NCBI RefSeq assembly: GCF_000745965.1
Contig: NZ_JQKI01000055.1
Span: 1-40,422 of the forward strand
From: Edaphobacter aggregans DSM 19364
GTDB lineage: Bacteria > Acidobacteriota > Terriglobia > Terriglobales > Acidobacteriaceae
Direction of reading: 5' to 3'
DNA length: 40,422 bases
The notes under the pieces were generated by a model. The model made no database searches, was not told the DNA's origin, and was given only the letters and a program-made list of their open reading frames with translations. A program made the translations under genes and the position numbers. Shown piece by piece: positions 16,943 through 24,884 of the stretch; within the stretch, counting starts at the first letter, position 1; each line of letters starts with the position of its first letter.

Positions 16943-17364
16943 CACACGCTCAGAAGGAGACGAGTTTCCAGCCCCGGGACCATCTGGAAGTGACGCAGAT
17001 TTCCGGTCGCAACACGGTATCCAAGCTCCAGTGCCGTAACGCCGATCAACAGGTCGACAAGAGCAAGACGAACACCCTTCGCCGTGTTCTCGCCGTCGAT
17101 CTGTCCGGCCCGCAGAGCCAGTGCAACCGTCACCGGATGCACTGGCACAGCCGCCGTCAGCTCGTTGAGGAACTGCCGACGCATGGCCTTTCTTTCCGGC
17201 GAGTCGGCGCGGGCCGCGCCGTGCGCCAGCTCGATCAGCGTCACGACCGAGAGGGCCACATCTTCACCGGCTGCACGCTGGGCGATTTCGCCGAGAGCCT
17301 GCCGCGCATTGCGGCCCTTGCGCTCTGCCGCGATGAGCACGCTGGAGTCGAGTATCAGTCCCAT
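16942..17364 (-). CDS. vapC: VapC-type PIN-domain ribonuclease toxin
   Basis: 140 residues with the PIN fold residues in place: LILDSSVLI (Asp6), LSVVTLIELAHG (Glu45), LVDLLIGVTAL (Asp104) and VATGNLRHF (Asn122 in the fourth position, a common variant). VapC toxins cleave tRNA or rRNA when released from VapB. The start overlaps the antitoxin stop by about 10 bases, the usual order and coupling. The stop codon sits on the direct repeat at 16906-16942. Confidence 0.88.
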   Translation of the reverse strand: MGLILDSSVLIAAERKGRNARQALGEIAQRAAGEDVALSVVTLIELAHGAARADSPERKAMRRQFLNELTAAVPVHPVTVALALRAGQIDGENTAKGVRLALVDLLIGVTALELGYRVATGNLRHFQMVPGLETRLLLSV

Positions 17365-17633
17365 GCTGGAGGATTAAGAGGCTCACGATGGGCAGCCACA
17401 GCCTCTTCGACATCGCGGGCGAAGTCCTCGTCGATAGTCGCCGGGGAGTCCTCCGGCAACAGGGCGATGCACTCCTCGATGGAACGGCGCGGCGGCGCAG
17501 GCGTGTGCAGCACGGCTACGGTCAGCGGGCCGTCCTCGATGACGACCTCCGCGCCAGCGCGGACGCGGGCCAGCAGCCCCGCGAAGTCGCGGGCCGCTTC
17601 GGTTGCCGAGATGTGGATCGTTGCCATACTCAT
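17355..17633 (-). CDS. vapB: Phd/YefM-type antitoxin (VapB partner)
   Basis: 92 residues, ATG at 17633 or 17627 (MATIHIS). The N-terminus ISATEAARDFAGLLARVRAG and VIEDGPLTVAVL is the Phd/YefM DNA-binding fold. The acidic C-terminus (DEDFARDVEEAVA) would bind and block the toxin. Phd-type antitoxins commonly pair with PIN toxins. The pair is bracketed by direct repeats at 16906-16942 and 17660-17697; the inner one lies 27 bases upstream of this start and could also act as operator, since it contains a perfect palindrome. Confidence 0.85.
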   Translation of the reverse strand: MSMATIHISATEAARDFAGLLARVRAGAEVVIEDGPLTVAVLHTPAPPRRSIEECIALLPEDSPATIDEDFARDVEEAVAAHREPLNPPAWD

Positions 17634-17659
17634 GATGATACCCTCTGCTCGGTTTTTTC

Positions 17660-17697
17660 TTTAGCAGCTAAAACAGCAGCTAAAAGAAGAAGTATTT
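17660..17697. repeat. Direct repeat B between integrase gene and VapBC
   Basis: TTTAGCAGCTAAA (palindrome with one central base) followed by ACAGCAGCTAAAAG and AAGAAGTATTT. AGCAGCTAAAA occurs twice within it. It overlaps the integrase stop codon at 17696-17698, the usual place of an attachment site, and matches repeat A on the far side of VapBC. Confidence 0.65.
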
Positions 17698-19168
17698 ATG
17701 GCTTTTCGTCATCGTCTTCGGACTCGGCTTCGGCGTCGAGTGTAGCCAGCAGTTCCTCCCTGGCCGCATCGTCGCTCTCGGTCTGGGACGAGGGCTTCTT
17801 CTTTTCCAGACGGGCCGCCGGATGGGTTGCGGCATGGACTTGTTTCAACATACGGATCGAGACGTGCGTGTACAGCTCCGTGGCGGCGAGACTGGCATGG
17901 CCGAGCATCTGCTGGATGAAGCGGATGTCTGCCCCGCCCTCCAGCATCAGCGTGGCCATTGTGTGCCGCAACAGATGCGAAGAGCCGGTCTTTCCGATCT
18001 GCGCCATGTTCACATAGTCGCGGACCAGGGTGCTGACGTGGTGCAGGCTGATCTCCTCGCCCGCATTGGTGAGGAACACGGTGCAGTCGTCCGGCTCGGA
18101 GACGAGCTGCGGACGAGCTTCGTTGAGATACTTCGTCACCCATGCGACGGCCCGTTCTCCGATCGGCACGATGCGATCTTTCCGGCCCTTGCCCTGGCGG
18201 ACGAGCAGAGTCCCACCCTCAAGATCGAGGTCGAAGAGCTTCAGTCCGGCAACCTCCATGCGCCGGATTCCGGTCGAGTACATGGTCTCCAGCATCGCCC
18301 GGTCGCGCAGGCCGATGGGATCGGAGATGTCGGGCTGGAGCAGCACCTGCTCGATCTCGTGGAGATTCAGAACATGCTTGGGCAGATGATGACCCCGCCG
18401 GGGAAGCTCCAGCTCGGAGGCCGGGTTGTGGAGGATGTGATTCTGCCGCGTCATCCAACGGAACCAGACGCGCAAGGGCACGAGCCGCGCGTGCTGCGTG
18501 CGGAAGCTCATCGGTTCGCCATTCGATTTGCGGTAGTGGAAGAGATGCCGCTGATAGCGTTCGAGCACGGGCCGGGTCACGTCCACCGGCTCCTCGATGC
18601 CGCGCTCCCGAAGCCACTGCACGAAGAACGTAAGCTGCGTCCGCCGCGTCTCGACCGTCTGTTCCGAGTATTGCTTCACGAGCAGTGACTCCAGGTGCTC
18701 GTTGAGCAAGGCTTCCATTGGGGTCTGCGGCACAGGACGCCGACGGCTCGTCTTCTTCTTGCGCGAGTTGCTGAGCGCCATCACTTCACCCCCACGATAA
18801 CTGCCCCAACGCGGAACAATTCTCGCCTTCAAATAGACAGCGTAGGTCTGCTTCGTTTGCGGGACCTTCCGCTCGGATTCCCTTTCCAGATCCAATTCGA
18901 TCAACCGGTAATGCTCTACTAATTGCTCGAACGTTTCTGGCAGGCCTTCTGGACGTGAGGTGTGGTGGTTAACGTCGAGGCGCAGGGTCGAAACAACCTT
19001 CCATGCTGCCGTTTCTGTTGGGTACTGCTTCACTGAACCAATTACAAGGGCTCGCATCTTGGGTTTGCCTTTGGCGTCAATATCCCGCCACCGGTAAACC
19101 CAGACCTCCGGCCCCTTCTTGCGCTGATGACGGCTGAAAAAGCCGTGTTGATACCGTGGTCGATTCAA
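17696..19168 (-). CDS. Tyrosine recombinase with an extra, foreign N-terminal integrase fragment
   Basis: 490 residues. Residues 130-490 form a complete XerC-like recombinase: SAM-like core-binding domain (ALLNEHLESLLVKQYSEQTV), then YSTGIRRMEVAGL (Arg), KGRKDRIVPI (Lys), HLLRHTMATLMLEGG (His/Arg) and LGHASLAATELYTHVS (His, Tyr). Residues 1-125 (GFFSRHQRKKGPEVWVYRWR ... ARIVPRWGSY) resemble the N-terminus of another integrase type, as in the gene at 39953. An internal ATG at 18781 (MALSNSRKKK) has GGGGGTG just upstream and may be the true or a second start. The acidic tail (EAESEDDDEK) is unusual. The gene ends on a probable att repeat and overlaps the HTH gene by 4 bases. Confidence 0.88.
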   Translation of the reverse strand: MNRPRYQHGFFSRHQRKKGPEVWVYRWRDIDAKGKPKMRALVIGSVKQYPTETAAWKVVSTLRLDVNHHTSRPEGLPETFEQLVEHYRLIELDLERESERKVPQTKQTYAVYLKARIVPRWGSYRGGEVMALSNSRKKKTSRRRPVPQTPMEALLNEHLESLLVKQYSEQTVETRRTQLTFFVQWLRERGIEEPVDVTRPVLERYQRHLFHYRKSNGEPMSFRTQHARLVPLRVWFRWMTRQNHILHNPASELELPRRGHHLPKHVLNLHEIEQVLLQPDISDPIGLRDRAMLETMYSTGIRRMEVAGLKLFDLDLEGGTLLVRQGKGRKDRIVPIGERAVAWVTKYLNEARPQLVSEPDDCTVFLTNAGEEISLHHVSTLVRDYVNMAQIGKTGSSHLLRHTMATLMLEGGADIRFIQQMLGHASLAATELYTHVSIRMLKQVHAATHPAARLEKKKPSSQTESDDAAREELLATLDAEAESEDDDEKP

Positions 19169-19413
19169 GAGACATTCCTCTCATTCCGACCCGATGGCTG
19201 GTCCAATTTTACCGCTTCACGCTCCAACCATCGGGAGAGCTCCGAGAGGCGAAATCGCCATATCTGGCGCACTCCGTGACCTACGGGATGCGCCGGCAGG
19301 TCACCTCTTCGGGCCAGTTTGAGCACAGTCTTTCGTGACAAGGCCAGAAACGCGGCTGCACGTTCAGGGGCTACAAACGGTTCATGCGTCGTGGGAACGT
19401 TCAAGAGCTCCAT
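19165..19413 (-). CDS. Excisionase-like helix-turn-helix protein
   Basis: 82 residues. VAPERAAAFLALSRKTVLKL followed by ARRGDLPAHPVG and IWRFRLSELSRWLE is the winged-helix pattern of MerR-like excisionases (HTH_17 type). The gene overlaps the integrase start by 4 bases, so the two are co-expressed. It would bind att sites or the promoter and set the direction of recombination; this is inferred from family and position. Confidence 0.75.
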   Translation of the reverse strand: MELLNVPTTHEPFVAPERAAAFLALSRKTVLKLARRGDLPAHPVGHGVRQIWRFRLSELSRWLEREAVKLDQPSGRNERNVS

Positions 19414-19416
19414 CTC

Positions 19417-19608
19417 TCACCTCATCCGGACCTGTGCAATGCAAATAGCACGGTATTTCCAGGGCAGACCGACTTCGGAAATGGCCTTCAACTCAGCCGC
19501 AAGCCTCTTGAGTGCTCGGGCCTTGAGCGGAAGCAGGTCCTTTCGCTCCTGGAACCGTGCGACGAGCTTGTTTAGTTCAGCAGGGCTGTTTTGTAGTGAC
19601 GAGTACAT
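19417..19608 (-). CDS. Small helical protein, first gene of the integrase operon
   Basis: 63 residues, almost all predicted helix (LNKLVARFQERKDLLPLKAR, LKRLAAELKAISEVG), ending basic (QVRMR). It stops 3 bases before the excisionase-like gene and probably begins the operon. I do not recognise the family. The heptad-like spacing suggests a small regulator or dimerising protein. The 116 bases between it and the next gene hold nothing I can name. Confidence 0.5.
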   Translation of the reverse strand: MYSSLQNSPAELNKLVARFQERKDLLPLKARALKRLAAELKAISEVGLPWKYRAICIAQVRMR

Positions 19609-19724
19609 TTCAATAAGAGTGTGCCATTGAAAATGGTAAAAGGCAATACGAGCGCCTTAAGATTGTGAGCGCCAGCCATCGCCTTGCACGGTAAGCGACT
19701 GCCTGTGAAGGCTGGAAGCTTTGT

Positions 19725-21995
19725 TTACGGTGCCGGGATGATCGGCAGAATGAGGCGCGATGGGTACTCCAGACCATGCCTTACCGTCTGCTTGGCAGAA
19801 ATGACGTTTACTTCCGATGCGATCTTGTTCCCGGTATTTGGATTCCGATCGAAGCGCGGGAAATTGCTACTTGAGACCTCCAGTCGTATGCGATGTCCCT
19901 TGAAGAACACCATGCTGGTTGGCCAAAGATCGAGATGAATTTCATGTACTTTTTCGGTGGCTGACGGGCCTTGTACTTCTTGATAGGAGCGCCGGAGGAT
20001 CCCTTCAGAGATATTGAAGGCGGAGCCGTCCTGTTGAACGTCCACCAGCTTGGCGGTGAAGTCTGTATTGGGCGCGGTTGTCGAGACATACAGGATCAGC
20101 GAAATGGGCCCGGTCACCTCCACATCCTGATTCAGGGATGGGGTCGTGTAAACAAGCACATCACCTCGGCCCTCGATGTCATTTTGACGTGCGATGCCAG
20201 CGGCTGGGCCAATCATGGCTCCGCCAGACGTGGGCACTGGGCACAGAGGATCGTACGTATAGGAATCAGCCGGTTCTTTGGCGGTTGGCGCAAGGGCATT
20301 CAGTGTTCCGTCTCCAGTAATGCTGTTCGCGGACCTCACGCTGCTTAAGAAATATGGAGTGTATTGTGTCCTGGCCAAGGGCCATTCCTGCTCGGCTCGC
20401 CATTCGTTCTTGCCCATCACAAAGAGCCTGACTGAAGAATTGGCCACTGGCGGCGAGATCGCCAGCCCTGAGTTCTCATCAAACCACGGGAGACTGACCG
20501 CCAGGCTCTGCCTCCTGAAGTTTTCCGCCTTCGTTCCGTCAGGGAAGGTGACCTCACTGGCGTGGGTCCATGGTCCAATAATCAAGCGGCTGCGGCCAGC
20601 CACGCCGGGCTCCCATGATTGCCGGAGGTGCATAAAGTCATTCAGTTGCGTCGGCAAAAACGGATCGTACCAGCCAGCTATGAGCAGGACGGGCGCTTTG
20701 AGCGACTGCACTCGGTTTTGACCATCGATATCCTCCCAAAAGGCGTCTCGATCCGGATGCTCAACCCAATCCTTGAAGAAGGCCACCTCTGAACCTGTAG
20801 CTCGCCGATCTGCTTCGAGCAGCGGGAATCCGTTGGCCGCTTGTTTTACCTCATCGGCTGAAGGCCAGTCGGCGTGATCCTTTGTGCCGTGGCTGCGGAC
20901 CGCCCAACTCAGCGCGCTATCAAGCGAGAATGCGCCGCCGGGATAGAACATATCGTGAAAGTTGGTGCTGGCGAAGTAAACCATAAGCGCGGAAGGTCCT
21001 GGAGCCGCTTGATCGGCAATCGCCCATTGTGTGTGACCGAAGGCTGAGCCTCCCCAAGTCAGGATGTGACCGTCGAACCAAGGCTGTTTGGCGATCCATT
21101 GCAAGGTTTCGATCCCGTCTTGCCGATCCCCTCGCAAGGGATAGAAGGCCCCTCCGGAACCGAATCTGCCACGCGTTCCTTGGATGATGGCCGTATAGCC
21201 ACGCTCTGCCCACATCTTGCCAATCATGCTGGCAAAAAGGGAGTTCTTGAAGTCCTTGGTGAGGGGAATGCGTGCCAGGATGGTCGGGGTATGGGCAGTG
21301 TGCTGAGGATGATAGATATCAGCAAAAAGAGAAACACCATCGGAGGTGAGCAGCGTAGCTCCCTTTTGTGCGCGGACGGCGAACTGAGATCGGCGAAGCC
21401 CAAGTTGATGCGCCAGAAGCGAAGGACCCATCTGGTAGGTTGCCCACACGGAGATGCAGAGCAGGGCCGCCACCGCAGCGGCTCCCTGAAGGAGCCGCTT
21501 GCCCAGGCCTGGCTTCCTTGGTCGCGGAGTCATTCGCCAGTGATAGCTTCCCAGCGCAAGGATGAAGGAGGACAGTACCCAATGAAAGAAGATGGGGATA
21601 CATCCTCCCACCCATCGCTCATGGGGGTACAGGCCCATGCGAATGATGTAACGAATGACCATCACGCCGAGATAGAGAGATCCGAAGATCAGGAGACCTG
21701 TGCCCAACGGTCTGCGCGGGGTAGAGAAAAAACCATGTCCACGCGAGAGGTCGTGGCAGATTTTCCCGTATAGCGCAATGATGAGTATCTGAGCGGTGAG
21801 CAACTCCGGATACGGCAGAAGGCCTGAAAACCACTCCTCCATCGGAGGCAGGAAAGAGACGTTAAAGAATGCCACCAAAATCTGACCGAGAACGCGGAGG
21901 CAGAAGAGAAACAGAAGCGTCGCAAGCACCCAGAAGTAGCGTCGTTGCAGAACTTCGCGAGTTTTAGAATGATCGACGAGTGGAGTTTCGATCAC
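19725..21995 (-). CDS. Membrane-anchored CocE/NonD-family (S15) hydrolase
   Basis: 756 residues. The first 190 hold about five membrane helices (about 20-48, 64-80, 98-120, 133-150, 170-188). The catalytic domain follows with the nucleophile in TWGGSAFGH (Ser317), AGWYDPFLP (Asp444) and GPWTHAS (His478). RGTRGRFGSGG is the usual oxyanion-side motif. The C-terminal jelly-roll (VYTTPSLNQDVEVTGPISL ... GHRIRLEVSSSNFPRFDRN) is the PepX_C domain. CocE/NonD members hydrolyse esters or Xaa-Pro amides; the substrate here is unknown. The start overlaps the stop of the FAD oxidase gene by 4 bases. A polytopic N-terminal domain is unusual for the family. Confidence 0.85.
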   Translation of the reverse strand: MIETPLVDHSKTREVLQRRYFWVLATLLFLFCLRVLGQILVAFFNVSFLPPMEEWFSGLLPYPELLTAQILIIALYGKICHDLSRGHGFFSTPRRPLGTGLLIFGSLYLGVMVIRYIIRMGLYPHERWVGGCIPIFFHWVLSSFILALGSYHWRMTPRPRKPGLGKRLLQGAAAVAALLCISVWATYQMGPSLLAHQLGLRRSQFAVRAQKGATLLTSDGVSLFADIYHPQHTAHTPTILARIPLTKDFKNSLFASMIGKMWAERGYTAIIQGTRGRFGSGGAFYPLRGDRQDGIETLQWIAKQPWFDGHILTWGGSAFGHTQWAIADQAAPGPSALMVYFASTNFHDMFYPGGAFSLDSALSWAVRSHGTKDHADWPSADEVKQAANGFPLLEADRRATGSEVAFFKDWVEHPDRDAFWEDIDGQNRVQSLKAPVLLIAGWYDPFLPTQLNDFMHLRQSWEPGVAGRSRLIIGPWTHASEVTFPDGTKAENFRRQSLAVSLPWFDENSGLAISPPVANSSVRLFVMGKNEWRAEQEWPLARTQYTPYFLSSVRSANSITGDGTLNALAPTAKEPADSYTYDPLCPVPTSGGAMIGPAAGIARQNDIEGRGDVLVYTTPSLNQDVEVTGPISLILYVSTTAPNTDFTAKLVDVQQDGSAFNISEGILRRSYQEVQGPSATEKVHEIHLDLWPTSMVFFKGHRIRLEVSSSNFPRFDRNPNTGNKIASEVNVISAKQTVRHGLEYPSRLILPIIPAP

Positions 21996-23470
21996 ACCGT
22001 TTCTCCAAACATCGTTTGATAGTTGCGGTACCAGTCGCTTTGAAAGCGCCCGGATGGATCGTACTTCTTCTTAAGCTTAAGAAACTCAGCGAAGTTGGGA
22101 TAACAGGCCAGCACCTGTTCGCGTCGGGCGTAGCGATGGTAGGTCAGGTAGTAAGTACCGTTACGCTTCACCGCCATATCAATAAGTCTGCGAAACGCTT
22201 CTGCGGAGTGTTCGATTCCCTCCGGCGTGTGGACTGTGTGGAGGTTGAAAATCGTGCAGGCATACGACTGTTTCGCCCAAGGCAGAAAGCTTTCGTTCTC
22301 CTTCTCAATGAGCCGGATCGTGCCGTAGATCAGTTCAACATTGTTCTTGCGAAAGTCGTCACGAACCTCGGCGAGGAACGAAGCCAGAGCCTCACGCGGT
22401 ACGTTGATCTCCGTGATGATTTCGGTGGCTGGATTCTTGGCGTGTTGCTTCTGATCAATCTCTCGATGGTAGTTTTCGGGATAGATGCTCATCTGATGGG
22501 TATCCGACCAGTAGCGCTGGCCGTTTGTGGAGAGATAATAGTCCGCGTAACGGCGGAACGCCTGCGTCTTGTCGTCGTGTGCGAGATAGAGCAGGGTCCT
22601 CCAGCTCTCATCAGAGAGGCTTTTCTCTTCTGTGGGCATCGGGGTTGCTGGATCGATGGGGCGATAACAAGAGAAGACTCCCTTATGTAAGAAGTCGTCC
22701 GAGGCCGGATCGATAGCAAACTGAAAGTCTCCGTACATGAACCCACTGCGGATGCGCTCTGCGAATGCATCCATCAAGCCGTCCACCTCCCGCACCTCTA
22801 CGATTCGCTCGATCTTCTGCCTCGGAACGAGACGCAGGGTCACTGAGGAGACGACTCCAAAGAGGCCGTATCCGCCGATCGCAAGCCGGAAAAGGTCCGG
22901 ATTCTGTTCGCGACTGCATAGAACGAGGTTGCCATCGGCATCGACCAGTGTGAATGACTCGATGTTGCTGACGAACGGCTGCATGGAAAGGCCGCGTCCG
23001 TGAGCGTTTGCCGCCAGCGTTCCCCCAATGCTGATGTTGTCTGCGCCAGTCTGCTTCTGGGCAAACCCCCACTGGCGCAAGGCACCTTGCTGACGCTGAA
23101 GGTAAGCGGTTGTGAACTCAGGCCAAAATGCTCCCGCCTGTACCTCTGCCAGGCCACGCTGTGGATCAAAGCTGACGATCTGATTGAGCCCCGTCATGTC
23201 GACCAGAATCATGTCGGTGCCAAATTGCTGGCCTCCCATGGCATGACGTCCACCAGCTATCGACAATGGCTTCTTTGCACTTTTCGCTGTAAGCACCGCC
23301 GCCTGGAGCTCTTTAACGCTCTTGGGCCGGAGGATGCGGTCGACGCGCGTGCGATTGAGTTGCGAGTGGATATCATTCACTACCTGGGAATCGTCCCCGG
23401 CTGCGAAAGACAGATGCGAGCTGAGATATAACGCTGCGGATCCGGCAAGAAGCTCACGTCGGTTGATCAA
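21992..23470 (-). CDS. FAD-linked oxidase of the aldonolactone-oxidase type (VAO fold)
   Basis: 492 residues. An N-terminal Arg pair and hydrophobic stretch (MINRRELLAGSAALYLSS) suggests a Tat-type or membrane-export signal. FAD-binding motifs are KKPLSIAGGRHAMGGQQFG (residues 67-84) and ISIGGTLAANAHGRG, and the C-terminus has the HYRP-like region of D-arabinono-/L-gulono-1,4-lactone oxidases (YDPSGRFQSDWYRN). Such enzymes oxidise sugar lactones or alditols with oxygen. It lies between, and overlaps by 4 bases with, both neighbours, so the three products probably act together in the envelope. Confidence 0.82.
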   Translation of the reverse strand: MINRRELLAGSAALYLSSHLSFAAGDDSQVVNDIHSQLNRTRVDRILRPKSVKELQAAVLTAKSAKKPLSIAGGRHAMGGQQFGTDMILVDMTGLNQIVSFDPQRGLAEVQAGAFWPEFTTAYLQRQQGALRQWGFAQKQTGADNISIGGTLAANAHGRGLSMQPFVSNIESFTLVDADGNLVLCSREQNPDLFRLAIGGYGLFGVVSSVTLRLVPRQKIERIVEVREVDGLMDAFAERIRSGFMYGDFQFAIDPASDDFLHKGVFSCYRPIDPATPMPTEEKSLSDESWRTLLYLAHDDKTQAFRRYADYYLSTNGQRYWSDTHQMSIYPENYHREIDQKQHAKNPATEIITEINVPREALASFLAEVRDDFRKNNVELIYGTIRLIEKENESFLPWAKQSYACTIFNLHTVHTPEGIEHSAEAFRRLIDMAVKRNGTYYLTYHRYARREQVLACYPNFAEFLKLKKKYDPSGRFQSDWYRNYQTMFGETV

Positions 23471-24111
23471 TTGATAAATTCCCCTGCTTTGCTAGTTTCT
23501 CTTGCTGCGAGGAAGACCATGAATAGTGCGATGGCTTGGAGAACATGGTAGAGCGCATTGTGATCGAAGTATCGGGGATCAATCCCAAGCTTCGCCTGCT
23601 GAGCTGCGGCTGCAAAAAGCATGGTGCAGACGCCCAAAAATCCTATCAGAAACGCCGGTTTCTTCTGTCTGCGGTGAGAAAGCAGGAACGCTCCTCCAAC
23701 GAAGACTAAAGCCGGAAGATAATCGAGAATGGCGATCAAGAAGTCCGTTCTAATGAATAGGACGATAGCGAGATAAATTGCGAAAACCGCCAACGCAATA
23801 CGGTTGATGTAGACGGCTGTCGAACGTGAGAAGTGCAGAGCCGTACCTATGTGAACTCCGGATAGAGCGGTAATCCCCATGACGATCAGAGTGAAGGGCC
23901 ACAGAATTCTATATCCAAGCGAACTTTCGTCCAGGAAAAATCCGTGCACTGTGCCACCTGCGGCTGCCGCTATCGCAATCGAGAAGAAAAATACGATAAA
24001 CACTACCGGGAGAGAAGAGGTCCTTGTGCGGAACCGGGCAATCAGATATGCGAAGCACAGGCACTCGGCTGCCAAGCCATAGTCCGTAAGACTGACATCC
24101 ACTTGAGTCAT
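23467..24111 (-). CDS. Polytopic membrane protein, DUF6962/ceramidase-like
   Basis: About 214 residues with seven hydrophobic helices. HGFFLDESSLGYRILWPFTL near helix 3 and DHNALYHVLQAIALFMVF at the C-terminus place His and Asp in membrane helices, as in the CREST/ceramidase-like superfamily; I would name DUF6962 from memory. The start at 24111 (MTQVDVSL) avoids a basic 32-residue extension from 24207, but the upstream ATG cannot be excluded. Its stop overlaps the oxidase start by 4 bases, so it is the first gene of the operon. The enzymatic role is uncertain. Confidence 0.65.
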   Translation of the reverse strand: MTQVDVSLTDYGLAAECLCFAYLIARFRTRTSSLPVVFIVFFFSIAIAAAAGGTVHGFFLDESSLGYRILWPFTLIVMGITALSGVHIGTALHFSRSTAVYINRIALAVFAIYLAIVLFIRTDFLIAILDYLPALVFVGGAFLLSHRRQKKPAFLIGFLGVCTMLFAAAAQQAKLGIDPRYFDHNALYHVLQAIALFMVFLAARETSKAGEFIN

Positions 24112-24212
24112 ATTGCGAGGATAGCCGTAAAAGAGTTCTGATCTACCCCTCGACGAATGCAATCTTTTCATCCAGCGAAGGCCAATTAATACGTAAGAGA
24201 CGGGCAAAATCT

Positions 24213-24482
24213 ATGGATTTTTTCAACCCTCAAGAGCTGTCGTCGCGAATCCTTGGCACTGCAGTAAAGGTGGCTGAGAAGTTCCATTTCGCCATCGAAC
24301 CCGATGCGATGGCGTATCTTTCTTCCGTCTCTTATAGTCCTCGAGCTCGCAACCGATTCGCAGGGAACTCACCAGTTGTCGCAGTTAATACGGCAAGAAT
24401 TGCTTTCGCCGATTTAGGAGCGCGGGCGAACAGATCTAAGCGCGGATGGAATGAATCCGTTTGCGCCGATGTCGTTGCATGA
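24213..24482 (+). CDS. Uncertain small open frame, 89 codons
   Basis: The frame is divergent from the membrane gene. It translates to a mildly protein-like sequence (LSSRILGTAVKVAEKFHFAI) with an Arg/Ser-rich end. There is no good ribosome site and no family I recognise. It may be a gene fragment. The next 330 bases up to the operon promoter hold only a hairpin. Confidence 0.25.
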   Translation: MDFFNPQELSSRILGTAVKVAEKFHFAIEPDAMAYLSSVSYSPRARNRFAGNSPVVAVNTARIAFADLGARANRSKRGWNESVCADVVA

Positions 24483-24515
24483 TCGTTTCCTACCACTGAC
24501 AAACAAGAACGCGCA

Positions 24516-24539
24516 ATTACCGCGCAGTCGTGCGGTAAT
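24516..24539. other. Perfect 8-bp inverted repeat
   Basis: ATTACCGC and GCGGTAAT are separated by 8 bases. No T-tract follows. It lies about 280 bases upstream of the ubiquitin-like operon promoter and could be a regulatory site or a degraded terminator. Confidence 0.35.
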
Positions 24540-24816
24540 CGAAGAGAATTTTAGAAGGGGTCAGAAAAGGCAATCCAATGCCTGCGGCTCCTTCACGTTG
24601 CTCTTTTTGGGAATAACCGGCGAAGGTGCATTAGGCATGTTGGGATTCAGGCTCAAAGGAGAGCACGATAGTTGGGTGGACCCGGCAATGGGGTCGGTCA
24701 CGCAAAAAATAGCGCGACGAACCCATCAGGGATGACCTCCCGCCCGCACCCAGTGAACTTGGATACACAAGCTCCTTTAGAACGACAAAATTAGGGTTAA
24801 GAGGGGTTCTTTGTTG

Positions 24817-24845
24817 TTGTTATCTCATAAACAATCCGCTATAAA
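24817..24845 (+). promoter_or_regulatory. Sigma70-like promoter of the ubiquitin-like operon
   Basis: TTGTTA (24817-24822), a 17-base spacer and TATAAA (24840-24845). It stands 40 bases before the first start codon of the operon, in an A/T-rich patch unlike its surroundings. Both boxes are close to consensus and the spacing is ideal. Confidence 0.6.
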
Positions 24846-24884
24846 CAGCACACGCAGAAAGACAGTAAAAGGCCTCCACACGTT

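Noticed and set aside
17388..18688. Plus-strand frames of 209 and 288 codons opposite the integrase and antitoxin
   Set aside because: Shadows of the minus-strand genes, which carry clear catalytic motifs.
24451..24735. 94-codon plus-strand frame upstream of the operon
   Set aside because: No ribosome site or family pattern; overlaps another weak frame and a hairpin.
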